A stretch of 31,488 nt of DNA, from NCBI GenBank assembly GCA_002343485.1, contig DDST01000176.1:1-31488 (forward strand), written 5' to 3'. Below, piece after piece: positions 8,115 through 19,302 of the stretch (position 1 is the first letter of the stretch; each line of letters begins with the position of its first letter). The notes beneath the pieces were generated by a model. It was not told where the DNA came from. It did not search any database and saw only the letters and a list, made by a program, of their open reading frames with translations. The DNA comes from Proteobacteria bacterium UBA2383 (lineage in GTDB: Bacteria > Pseudomonadota > Gammaproteobacteria > Competibacterales > Competibacteraceae). Both the position numbers and the translations under genes were made by a program.

Positions 8115-9899
8115 ATGGCTAAAATCATCGCTGTCACCGCCTGCCCCACCGGCATCGCCCACACCATCATGGCCGCTGAAGGACTGGAGCAAGCCGCTAA
8201 AACACTCGGCCACGATATCCAGGTCGAAACCCAAGGCCCGGCGGGTACGCGCAACATCTTGTCCGAAGCCGGTATCGCCGCTGCTGACGTGGCGATTATC
8301 GCCGCCGATACCCAAGTGGACGCCGCCCGTTTTGCCGGCAAACCATTGTATGAGACCACCACCGAACCCGCCATTCGTGACGGCGCGCGTGTCATCAATG
8401 CCGCGCTGGCCAGCGTTCCGGCAGCAGCCAAACCCGCCACTTTGCCCGCTGCTGCCTTGAAGATCGTCGCTATCACCGCCTGCCCGGCCGGCATCGCCCA
8501 TACCTTCATGGCAGCGGAGGGTTTGGAACAGGGCGCCATGAATCAAGGCCACACCATTAAAGTGGAAACCCAAGGCTCGGTCGGGGCAAAAAACACCTTG
8601 ACTGCCGGGGATATCGCTGCCGCCGACCTGGTGATCATCGCCGCCGACACGCAAGTAGACAAAACCCGCTTTACCGGCAAACGCCTGCATGAAGCCAGCA
8701 CCAAGGCGGCGATTCATGATGGCGCAGCGCTGGTGCGAACCGCCATTGAACAGGCCGCCATGCAGGACGCTGAAACCGGCGGCGCGGATTACGGCGCACC
8801 GGTCACGCAGGCTAAGACACAGCAGGCAGCAACCCGCACCGGCGCTTACAAACATCTGATGACCGGTGTGTCCTGCATGATTCCATTCGTGGTGGCGGGC
8901 GGCTTGCTGATCGCGATCAGTTTCGCTATTGGCGGCATCAATGTCTTCGAGGATGCCAACACGGGAACACTCGGCTGGACGCTGTTCCAAATCGGCGCGA
9001 AAGCTGGATTCACGCTGATGGTGCCGGTGCTGGCCGGTTACATCGCCTACTCCATCGCCGGCCGGCCCGGCATCGCACCCGGCATGACCGGCGGCATGAT
9101 CGCCAGCACCATTGGCTCTGGTTTCCCCGGCGGTATCGCCGCCGGATTTCTGGCAGGGTACAGCGTCAAATGGATGAGCGGCTATATCCGCCTGCCGCGC
9201 ACCCTGGACGGCCTCAAGCCGGTGCTGATTCTGCCGTTGCTCGGTACGCTGGTGACCGGCTTGCTGATGTATTTCGCCGTAGGCGAACCGGCCGCCGCCG
9301 CCCTGGCCAGCATCACCGCTTGGCTCAAAGGAATGCAGGGCAGCAGCGCCATTTTCCTCGGCCTGCTGCTCGGCGCGATGATGGCGTTTGACATGGGCGG
9401 GCCGGTCAACAAATCAGCCTACGCTTTCGCCATCGGGCTGATTGTCAGCGACGTCTACACGCCGATGGCGGCGGTGATGGCCGCTGGCATGGTCCCGCCG
9501 CTCGGTCTTGCTTTGGCTACCTTGCTGTTCAAGAACCGCTTTTCTTTGGACGAACGTGAAGCCAGCGGCGCGGCTGCCGTGCAGGGTCTAGCGTTTGTCA
9601 CTGAAGGCGCGATTCCTTACGCCGCCAAGGACCCGCTGCGGGTGATTCCTGCACTGATGGCCGGTGCCGCCGTGACCGGTGCGTTGTCGATGGTGTTCGG
9701 TTGTGAATTACGGGTTCCACACGGTGGCGTGTTCGTGTTGCCCATCCCCAATGCCGTGACAAACTTGGCTCTTTATTTGCTAGCAATTGTCGCCGGCTTG
9801 CTGATCACCACCGGCGCGCTGTTTTTCCTCAAGCGCCCCTTGGAGACTCCAGCAACCCCGGAATTGGCCGGCGCAAACCTTATGAAAGGTAAAACCTAG
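8115..9899 (+). CDS. fruA: Fructose-specific PTS permease EIIB-EIIB-EIIC
   Basis: This inner-membrane permease imports fructose and phosphorylates it at C1. The N-terminus holds two tandem EIIB domains, about residues 1-105 and 115-220. Each has the active-site TACPxGIAHTxMAAEGLEQ motif (cysteines C10 and C123), followed by VETQG. A short linker leads into the EIIC membrane domain (about 250-594), with AYKHLMTGVSCMIPFVVAGG, GRPGIAPGMTGGMIAS, GSGFPGGIAAGFLAGY, DMGGPVNKSAYAFAIG and a GAIPYAAKDPLR segment, all as in FruA proteins. The ATG at 8115 has AAGGTGA six bases upstream. In Escherichia coli FruA the first EIIB-like domain lacks the cysteine; here it is retained. It is the last gene of the fru operon and is followed by a terminator at 9925-9963. 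Confidence 0.97.
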   Translation: MAKIIAVTACPTGIAHTIMAAEGLEQAAKTLGHDIQVETQGPAGTRNILSEAGIAAADVAIIAADTQVDAARFAGKPLYETTTEPAIRDGARVINAALASVPAAAKPATLPAAALKIVAITACPAGIAHTFMAAEGLEQGAMNQGHTIKVETQGSVGAKNTLTAGDIAAADLVIIAADTQVDKTRFTGKRLHEASTKAAIHDGAALVRTAIEQAAMQDAETGGADYGAPVTQAKTQQAATRTGAYKHLMTGVSCMIPFVVAGGLLIAISFAIGGINVFEDANTGTLGWTLFQIGAKAGFTLMVPVLAGYIAYSIAGRPGIAPGMTGGMIASTIGSGFPGGIAAGFLAGYSVKWMSGYIRLPRTLDGLKPVLILPLLGTLVTGLLMYFAVGEPAAAALASITAWLKGMQGSSAIFLGLLLGAMMAFDMGGPVNKSAYAFAIGLIVSDVYTPMAAVMAAGMVPPLGLALATLLFKNRFSLDEREASGAAAVQGLAFVTEGAIPYAAKDPLRVIPALMAGAAVTGALSMVFGCELRVPHGGVFVLPIPNAVTNLALYLLAIVAGLLITTGALFFLKRPLETPATPELAGANLMKGKT

Positions 9900-9924
9900 G
9901 CGGGAGAAGTGGCTCTCAAACCTT

Positions 9925-9963
9925 CCCCCAGGCGGTGGTAGACTTCCGCCTGGGGGCTTTTTA
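9925..9963 (+). terminator. Rho-independent terminator of the fru operon
   Basis: A perfect 11-bp stem (9925-9935 with 9946-9956) with a 10-base loop is followed by CTTTTTATT. It lies 25 bases after the fruA stop. Confidence 0.93.
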
Positions 9964-10647
9964 TTGCTAAATGAACCCCCTTCATGCTTTATCGCTGGGT
10001 TGGGCCATAGGCCGTAACCTAACGGCACGCAACCTGCGTCCACTGAATTGGCAGGCGCGCTATACGCTTTAGCGTAAGGCGTGCCTAAAAAAATGATGAC
10101 GATGGCCGATAAGAATTCAGGTACATCGACTGCTTCAAGACAATGTAGCGGATGTATTCCATGATTTTGAGACCGGTCCTCAGGTGGTGGGTGCAACTAC
10201 GGGAGCCGCAGCTCCCAAACTTCTCCTCAGGCGAAGGTAAATTTCCGCCTGAGGTTTTTTATGCCAAATAACCCAAAGCCCCTTAGAAACTTTTTGCGCA
10301 ACCTCTCGATAAGCAGGGCCGGCGGCGTTGGCTAGACGATTCCGTAGCAGGTGCTGCGTCCCGCACCTGGGCACGGGGCTTTGTCCGCCGGCAACTGATC
10401 ATCAATGAAACACAGCGGCTCAAGCGGCTGCTACAGTGAACGGATCCCTTTCCCCTGCTCACGGGATGCAGGACAGTCCGGGTTAGCTTTTATCCGATAG
10501 CGCGCTGCAAGCCCCCTACAAAAAACCGATACAAGTATGCATAGCGATTTATGCCGGTGTGGATTAACCTTATGGAAGGAGTGGATACCCTGGTCATTTT
10601 CCCTGACCCAACTAAAAAACCAACAACAGTTCATAAGAATCATTGCC
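9964..10647. other. Gene-poor spacer between fru operon and comB
   Basis: No confident gene. It contains a second terminator-like unit (10225-10260), a perfect short hairpin TACGCT-TT-AGCGTA (10063-10076), and a stem GGGAG-CCGCA-CTCCC around 10201-10215. A start-less open stretch at 10287-10439 (50 codons ending in TGA) has plausible protein composition and may be a gene remnant. A 24-codon frame begins at ATG 10261 right after the second terminator and has no recognised relative. No strong promoter for comB was seen. Confidence 0.5.
10225..10260 (+). terminator. Second terminator-like hairpin, related to the fru terminator
   Basis: A 9-bp stem (CCTCAGGCG with CGCCTGAGG) is followed by TTTTTT. 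Stem, loop and flanks resemble the fru terminator unit 300 bases upstream (both contain AGGCG-GGTA-TTCCGCCT). No gene ends just before it, so it either backs up the first terminator or ends a short untranslated transcript. Confidence 0.75.
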
Positions 10648-11415
10648 ATGGAAATCTTCGTCTACCACACCCCCGACCAAGTCCCGGATTTAAGCAAAAA
10701 AGCTCGCAAGGGCGGTCTCGAACTCGATATGCCCGCTTGTGCCATCGTTATCGACGTGCTGCGCGCCACCACCACCATGGCCACAGCGCTGGAATCAGGC
10801 GCGGAAGCTATTCAAATTTTTGATGACATTAGCGAATTATTCCAGATCAGCAAGCGTTGGCCAGCAGCGCAGCGGTTACTGGCCGGTGAGCGGGGTGGCG
10901 AGAAACTGGAAGATTTCGATCTTGGTAATTCACCTGCGGAATGCACGCCAGAACGGGTCGGCGGCAAGCGATTGTTCATGAGCACGACCAACGGCACCCG
11001 CGCCTTGGAACGGGTGCGGCAAGTCCCGATCCTATTGACCGCGTCGCTGACCAACCGGGCCGCAGTGGTGCGCTACCTGCTAGAGCATCAGCCACATACG
11101 GTATGGATCGTCGCCGCTGGCTGGCGCGGCGGGTTTTCATTGGAAGATACGATCTGCGCCGGCGCCATCGCGTGTGGACTGAGTGTCGAGCGCGACAGCG
11201 ACTGCGCGGGCGATGACGAATCCATCGCCGCCATGGCGCTATTCGAACAATGGGAAACCCGCTTACCGCAATTGCTGCGCTACGCCCACCACGGACGCGG
11301 CTTGGCCGCATTGGGCTGCGGGGAAGATTTAGATTATTGCGCCCGGCTCGATAGCGTCAATGTCGTGCCGCTCCAGGTCGAGCCGGGCATACTGAAAGCA
11401 GCCGTTCTGGATTAA
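10648..11415 (+). CDS. comB: ComB-family 2-phosphosulfolactate phosphatase-like protein
   Basis: ComB hydrolyses 2-phosphosulfolactate to sulfolactate, a step of coenzyme M synthesis in methanogens. Bacterial members are widespread and their substrate is often untested. The start at ATG 10648 is chosen because family similarity begins with MEIFVYHTPDQV; the frame is open further upstream but those codons look unrelated. Diagnostic motifs in the 255-residue product are VIDVLRATTTM (about 32-42), AGERGG followed by DFDLGNSP (about 78-97), MSTTNGTRAL (about 111-120), AAGWRGGFSLEDTICAGAIA and, near the end, GCGEDLDYCARLDSVNVVPL. The Shine-Dalgarno is poor. No comA or other coenzyme M gene is adjacent. 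It converges with pmbA on the opposite strand, 23 bases away. Family assignment is confident; physiological substrate is not. Confidence 0.88.
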   Translation: MEIFVYHTPDQVPDLSKKARKGGLELDMPACAIVIDVLRATTTMATALESGAEAIQIFDDISELFQISKRWPAAQRLLAGERGGEKLEDFDLGNSPAECTPERVGGKRLFMSTTNGTRALERVRQVPILLTASLTNRAAVVRYLLEHQPHTVWIVAAGWRGGFSLEDTICAGAIACGLSVERDSDCAGDDESIAAMALFEQWETRLPQLLRYAHHGRGLAALGCGEDLDYCARLDSVNVVPLQVEPGILKAAVLD

Positions 11416-11438
11416 AGCGGAGGCGCCAGAATGGTTTA

Positions 11439-12794
11439 CTATTCTCCCGCCACGGTCATCCGTTCCAACAGCAGCGAGCCGCAACGGATGCCGCCCCGGA
11501 CATCCACGTCACTGCCCACCGCTACGATACCCTTGAACATCGTGTTCAGATTCCCGGCAATCGTGATTTCATGGACGGGATATTGAATCTGGCCGTTCTC
11601 CACCCAAAACCCTGAAGCACCGCGCGAATAATCGCCGGTGACGAGATTGACACCGTGGCCCATTAATTCTGTCACCCACAGTCCGCGATCCAATTGCCGC
11701 AGCAACGCCTCATGACCCAATGGGCCGGGTTCAACGATCAGATTATGCGTACCGCCGGCGTTGCCGGTCGTCTCCATCCCCAGCCGGCGCGCCGAGTAAC
11801 TATCGAGCACATAGCCCTGCAAGACTCCGCCCGCCACTAAATCCCGGTCAGCCGTCGCAACGCCCTCATTGTCAAAAGGTGCACTGCCCAACGCCTTGGG
11901 CCAGTGCGGCCGCTCACGGATCGTCACAACGTCCGGGAAAACCAGCGTACCGAGCCGGTCCAGCAGGAACGACGATTTCCGGTACAGTGCGCCGCCGCGA
12001 ATGGCCCCCACGAAATGGCCGATCAGCCCACGCGCCAATTCTGGAGCAAACAACACGGGAACCTGGCGCGTGGTCAGCCGGCGGCTGCCCAGCCGGCGCA
12101 AAGCGCGTTGCCCTGCTTTTTGCCCGACTGCAACCGGCGTTTCCAAATCGTTCCGGTCGCGCGCCATCGTGTACCAGTGGTTACGCTGCATCCCGGCCTC
12201 ATCTCCGGCGATTACCGAGCAACTGAGCGAATGATGCGTGGCCGGATAGCCCCCACAAAACCCCTGCGAGTTGCCGTAGAGAACCAAGCCCGTATGCGTG
12301 GCGATGCTGCCGCCTTCGGAATTGCGAATCCGGGGGTCCAGCGCCAATGCCGCTGCTTCACACGCACGGGCCAAGGCGATAGCGTCCTCAGCGGCCAAAG
12401 GCCAAGGATGGTAGAGATCGAGATCGGGAATGTCCTTTGCCAGCCGATCCGGATCGGCCAAACCGGCGCAAGAATCCTTCGCCGTATGGCGGGCAATCGC
12501 GCAGGCGCTTTGCACGGTGTCGCGAATCGCTTCTAGCCGCCAGTCAGCGGTGCTGGCCGAACCGCGGCTCTGACCGATATAGACTGTCACCCCCAAGCCG
12601 CGCTGGCGGTGATGTTCCAAGGTTTCGACCTCGCCCAAACGCACGGTAACTGACAAGGCGCTACCGAAACTCACGGCGGCCTCAGTAGCCGTCGCTCCCT
12701 GAGCGCGCGCTTCGGCGAGAATACTGGCGACCAGATTTTCCAGTTGTTCGCGCGGCGGCAGCGGCGCGGTGGGGCAGGTAGTGATTGCGGGCAT
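11439..12794 (-). CDS. pmbA: PmbA/TldE, non-catalytic partner of the TldD/TldE metalloprotease
   Basis: It forms a heterodimer with TldD. In Escherichia coli the pair matures microcin B17 and degrades the antitoxin CcdA, acting on unfolded peptides. The 451-residue product shows the family N-terminal EAAVSFGSALSVTVRLGEVETLEHH strand pair and a central HHSLSCSVIAGDEAGMQRNHWY region. Its C-terminal half has VLFAPELARGLIGHF, SAPFDNEGVA, GNAGGTHNLIVEPG and the glycine-rich VTGDYSRGASGFWVENGQI. It lacks the HExxxH motif, as TldE should. It lies 44 bases downstream of tldD in the same direction, so the two are very likely co-transcribed. Its end converges with comB and no clear intrinsic terminator is visible between them. 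Confidence 0.94.
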   Translation of the reverse strand: MPAITTCPTAPLPPREQLENLVASILAEARAQGATATEAAVSFGSALSVTVRLGEVETLEHHRQRGLGVTVYIGQSRGSASTADWRLEAIRDTVQSACAIARHTAKDSCAGLADPDRLAKDIPDLDLYHPWPLAAEDAIALARACEAAALALDPRIRNSEGGSIATHTGLVLYGNSQGFCGGYPATHHSLSCSVIAGDEAGMQRNHWYTMARDRNDLETPVAVGQKAGQRALRRLGSRRLTTRQVPVLFAPELARGLIGHFVGAIRGGALYRKSSFLLDRLGTLVFPDVVTIRERPHWPKALGSAPFDNEGVATADRDLVAGGVLQGYVLDSYSARRLGMETTGNAGGTHNLIVEPGPLGHEALLRQLDRGLWVTELMGHGVNLVTGDYSRGASGFWVENGQIQYPVHEITIAGNLNTMFKGIVAVGSDVDVRGGIRCGSLLLERMTVAGE

Positions 12795-12838
12795 AGGTGA
12801 TCACTTCGTGGATAAGGTTGAAAACGGCGAATGCGGGG

Positions 12839-14284
12839 TCACGCCTGTGTCCCGCCCACGGTCAGCGCCTCAATTTTCAGGGTCGGCTGACCGACGCCGA
12901 CTGGGACACTCTGCCCATCTTTGCCGCAGGTGCCGACGCCAGCATCGAGCTGCAGGTCGTTGCCGACCATGGAGACTTTGGTCAGCACATCCGGGCCGTT
13001 GCCGATCAGCGTCGCACCTTTGACCGGACGGGTCACCCGGCCATTCTCGATCAAATACGCCTCACTGGCGGAAAACACGAACTTGCCAGAAGTAATATCG
13101 ACTTGCCCGCCACCGAAATTGACCGCGTATAACCCCCGCTCCACCGAAGCGATCACTTCTGCGGGATCATGTTCGCCAGGCATCATATACGTATTGGTCA
13201 TCCGCGGCAGCGGCAGATGCGCGTAGGACTCGCGACGGCCATTACCCGTTGGGGCAGTGTTCATCAACCGGGCGTTCAGCTTATCCTGCAAATAGCCTTT
13301 GAGGACGCCACGTTCGATCAAGGTGGTGCATTGGGTTGGCGTCCCTTCATCGTCGATGTTCAGTGAGCCGCGCCGATGCGCCAACGTTCCGTCATCCACG
13401 ACTGTACACAGAGGGGAAGCGACTCGCTCACCGATCCGCCCGGTGAAGGCGGACGTCCCTTTGCGGTTGAAATCGCCTTCCAAGCCGTGACCAATCGCTT
13501 CATGCAGCAGAATGCCCGGCCAGCCCGGCCCCAGCACCACCGTCATGGTCCCTGCCGGCGCCGGGACCGCCTCGAGGTTGATCAACGCTAACCGCACCGC
13601 TTCGCGGGCGTAACCCAAAGCACGATCGTCGTCGAGGAACCAGCCATAACCGACCCGGCCACCCCCACCAGAACTACCCTGCTCACGACGGCCTTCTTGC
13701 TCAACAATCACCGACACGTTCACCCGTACCAGGGGCCGCACGTCACCGGCCAATGTTCCGTCACTACCGGCGATCAAGATCGTGTCCTGCATCGCGGCCA
13801 GGCTGACCATGACTTGCGTCACACGCGGGTCTTGCTGACGCGCCTCGGCGTCCAGCTTTTCCAGCAGCTGCACTTTGGCCTCAGCGGTTAATGTGTCCAA
13901 CGGATCAAGCGGCTCATACAATGGAGCGCGAGGCGCCGTCCGCCAGACCTGGCGTTGCCCTTCTCCACCCTGTTGCGCAATGGCCCGGGCAGCGGTAGCC
14001 GCTTCCAGTAACGCCGGCATCACCAATTCATCCGAATAGGCAAAACCGGTCTTCTCACCGCTGATTGCGCGAACTCCGGCCCCTTGCTGGATCGCACGGC
14101 TGGCATTTTTAACGTGCCGGTCCTCCAGACTCCAGGATTCGGTGCGGCGCTGCTGAAAATACAAATCGCCAGCATCGATAGCATGGCCCAGCAGACACGC
14201 CAACGTGCGGTGCAAATCATTTTCATCGAGACCAGCGGGCGTAAGCAGGTGGTAGCGGGCAAGCGTCAGGGTATCAGTGGTCAT
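12839..14284 (-). CDS. tldD: TldD metalloprotease, catalytic subunit
   Basis: It is the zinc-bearing subunit of the TldD/TldE peptidase, which digests unfolded peptides fed into its central channel. The 481-residue protein has the hallmark HEAIGH motif in LLHEAIGHGLEGDFN (about residues 260-274), whose two histidines bind zinc. It also has the late conserved cysteine in GTCGKDGQSVPVG (about 455-467), the third ligand in known structures. Other family segments are GVRAISGEKTGFAYSDEL near residue 70 and GNGRRESYAHLPLPRMTNTYM near 345. It precedes pmbA in a two-gene operon. Length and motifs are normal and no defects were seen. The start ATG at 14284 gives the usual family N-terminus; an upstream GATCAACC context offers only a weak ribosome site. 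Confidence 0.96.
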   Translation of the reverse strand: MTTDTLTLARYHLLTPAGLDENDLHRTLACLLGHAIDAGDLYFQQRRTESWSLEDRHVKNASRAIQQGAGVRAISGEKTGFAYSDELVMPALLEAATAARAIAQQGGEGQRQVWRTAPRAPLYEPLDPLDTLTAEAKVQLLEKLDAEARQQDPRVTQVMVSLAAMQDTILIAGSDGTLAGDVRPLVRVNVSVIVEQEGRREQGSSGGGGRVGYGWFLDDDRALGYAREAVRLALINLEAVPAPAGTMTVVLGPGWPGILLHEAIGHGLEGDFNRKGTSAFTGRIGERVASPLCTVVDDGTLAHRRGSLNIDDEGTPTQCTTLIERGVLKGYLQDKLNARLMNTAPTGNGRRESYAHLPLPRMTNTYMMPGEHDPAEVIASVERGLYAVNFGGGQVDITSGKFVFSASEAYLIENGRVTRPVKGATLIGNGPDVLTKVSMVGNDLQLDAGVGTCGKDGQSVPVGVGQPTLKIEALTVGGTQA

Positions 14285-14352
14285 GGTTGATCTCAGGCAG
14301 TTGCAAGATGGTCATTTCTGAATAAGGGCCGGTCATACCAACATGAGACCAG

Positions 14353-14383
14353 AAAAAAGGGGATTGCGCTCCTCGCAATCCCC
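14353..14383 (-). terminator. Rho-independent terminator of the nifJ cluster
   Basis: On the minus strand GGGGATTGCG and CGCAATCCCC form a perfect 10-bp stem with a 5-base loop, followed by TTTTTT (the A-run 14353-14358 on plus). It lies about 55 bases past the stop of the dihydroorotate-dehydrogenase-like gene. Confidence 0.93.
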
Positions 14384-14437
14384 CCAAGACCTCCAAGCGA
14401 AAGAGTAGAGGTCAATCAAGACCCAATGCTTAAGTGC

Positions 14438-15439
14438 TCAAATATAATCACTTTTGAAGCTTTCAAGCGTCTTGATGTAATTGGCACGCTCGAAGGCAGT
14501 CGGGTCGGCAACATTCTGCTGACTCATCGAACCCTTCATCTGCGTCACTGAATCATAGTGATTCACCTCCATCCAGGTCTGTAACCCATCGCGCAGAGTT
14601 GTGAGATAGTCGGCGCCATTCTTCAGCAATGCCGAGGTCGTCATCACCGCATCAGCGCCGGCCATCAGATATTTCACCACCTCAATCGGTGTATGCACCC
14701 CACGGGTCGCTCCTAGCGAACTCCGCAACTTGCCGTAGAGCACTGCGATCCACAGCAACGGCAAACGGATCTCGTCCGGCGTACTTAGGTTCAAATTAGG
14801 TGCTACGTCCAGCTTCTCCAAATCAAAATCGGGCTGGTAGAACCGGTTAAATAACACGAGGGCATCGGCCCCAACATTATCCAGCGCCTTCGCCATCGAA
14901 CCGATGGCGCTGAAGAATGGACTCAACTTGACCGCAACCGGAATCGTGACCGATTCTTTGACAGCTTTGACAATCTTGATGTACCGCTCTTCAACTTCGC
15001 GGCCGGTGGTGGTCAGGTCCGCAGGAATGTAATAGATGTTCAGTTCAATGCCTTTAGCGCCAGCCTGTTGCATCAACTGAGCGTACTCGATCCAACCGGT
15101 GTTGGTGATGCCGTTCAGACTACCGATCACAGGGATGTCCACTGCTTCGGATGCCCGGCGCAGCAGATCCAGATAGGTGTCCGGGCCAACCGTGTAGTCA
15201 TCGACTTCCGGCAGATAGCTCAGTGATTCGGCGAAGCTCTCGGTGCCGGCGGTCATCAGATGTTCCAGCGCGGCGCTTTCATGCTTCAACTGTTCCTCGA
15301 ACAGCGAAAACATGACCACGGCGGCCGCGCCAGCATCTTCCAAGCGCTTGATATTTGACACACTCCCCGACAGCGGCGATGACGACGCCACGATGGGATG
15401 CTTCAGCTTCATCCCCATGTAAGTGGTGGTTAAATCCAT
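14438..15439 (-). CDS. Dihydroorotate-dehydrogenase-like flavoprotein associated with NifJ
   Basis: This is an FMN-binding TIM-barrel protein related to class 1 dihydroorotate dehydrogenase and the PreA subunit of pyrimidine reductase. The start is placed at ATG 15439, not 15445, because AAGGA then sits six bases away; at 15445 it would abut the start. Recognisable barrel segments include ASSPLSGS (about residues 18-25), VIGSLNG (about 102), IPVAVKLSPFF (about 165) and the late phosphate-binding AGADAVMTTSALLKNG. The catalytic-loop motif of true class 1 enzymes (NISCPN) is replaced here by NIYYIPAD, so orotate synthesis is unlikely. It is the last gene of the GltD-like/nifJ cluster, and proteins of this type are often encoded beside nifJ. 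Its electron acceptor and substrate are unknown. Confidence 0.8.
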   Translation of the reverse strand: MDLTTTYMGMKLKHPIVASSSPLSGSVSNIKRLEDAGAAAVVMFSLFEEQLKHESAALEHLMTAGTESFAESLSYLPEVDDYTVGPDTYLDLLRRASEAVDIPVIGSLNGITNTGWIEYAQLMQQAGAKGIELNIYYIPADLTTTGREVEERYIKIVKAVKESVTIPVAVKLSPFFSAIGSMAKALDNVGADALVLFNRFYQPDFDLEKLDVAPNLNLSTPDEIRLPLLWIAVLYGKLRSSLGATRGVHTPIEVVKYLMAGADAVMTTSALLKNGADYLTTLRDGLQTWMEVNHYDSVTQMKGSMSQQNVADPTAFERANYIKTLESFKSDYI

Positions 15440-15504
15440 GATCATTCCTTTTGCAAACAGAGTTCGGATTTGGGTAACCGTTGAATCCCCCTGCCCCTAA
15501 TCCC

Positions 15505-15594
15505 CCTCCCTCCTGGATAGAGGGAGCCAGACCATGACGCGTGGCTTGAAGCTCCCTCTCCCTTGCGGGGAAAGGGTGAGGCTGGGGGGTGAAG
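15505..15594. repeat. CTC-rich interspersed repeat between nifJ and the DHOD-like gene
   Basis: It contains a perfect 7-bp stem CTCCCTC/GAGGGAG (15506-15526), then a C-rich/G-rich unit CCCTCTCCCTTGCGGGGAAA (15554-15573) followed by GGGTGAGG. This resembles the CCCTCTCCC-type palindromic repeats scattered in many proteobacterial genomes. A related copy lies at 19250-19287. Confidence 0.6.
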
Positions 15595-15607
15595 GCTTAT
15601 CCCTTCA

Positions 15608-19189
<3,582 letters not shown>

Positions 19190-19249
19190 TTTGTGCTTCT
19201 CTCTTGGCCCGCTTGGATGGGGCGGGCAGGTGGTTTTTGATCACCATGC

Positions 19250-19287
19250 GCTCTCCTCTCCCACCGGGAGAGGGGTCGGGGGTGAGG
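19250..19287. repeat. CTC-rich interspersed repeat between GltD-like gene and nifJ
   Basis: A palindromic unit, TCTCCC-ACC-GGGAGA with flanking C- and G-rich arms, then GGGGGTGAGG. It is in the same orientation as the copy at 15551-15594, so two related copies flank nifJ. Confidence 0.55.
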
Positions 19288-19302
19288 ATGAATTGCGGAT
19301 AA

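Noticed and set aside
8100..8990. 296-codon open frame on the minus strand over fruA
   Set aside because: It mirrors the duplicated EIIB domains of fruA (its own internal repeat copies theirs) and has no independent start signal or family features.
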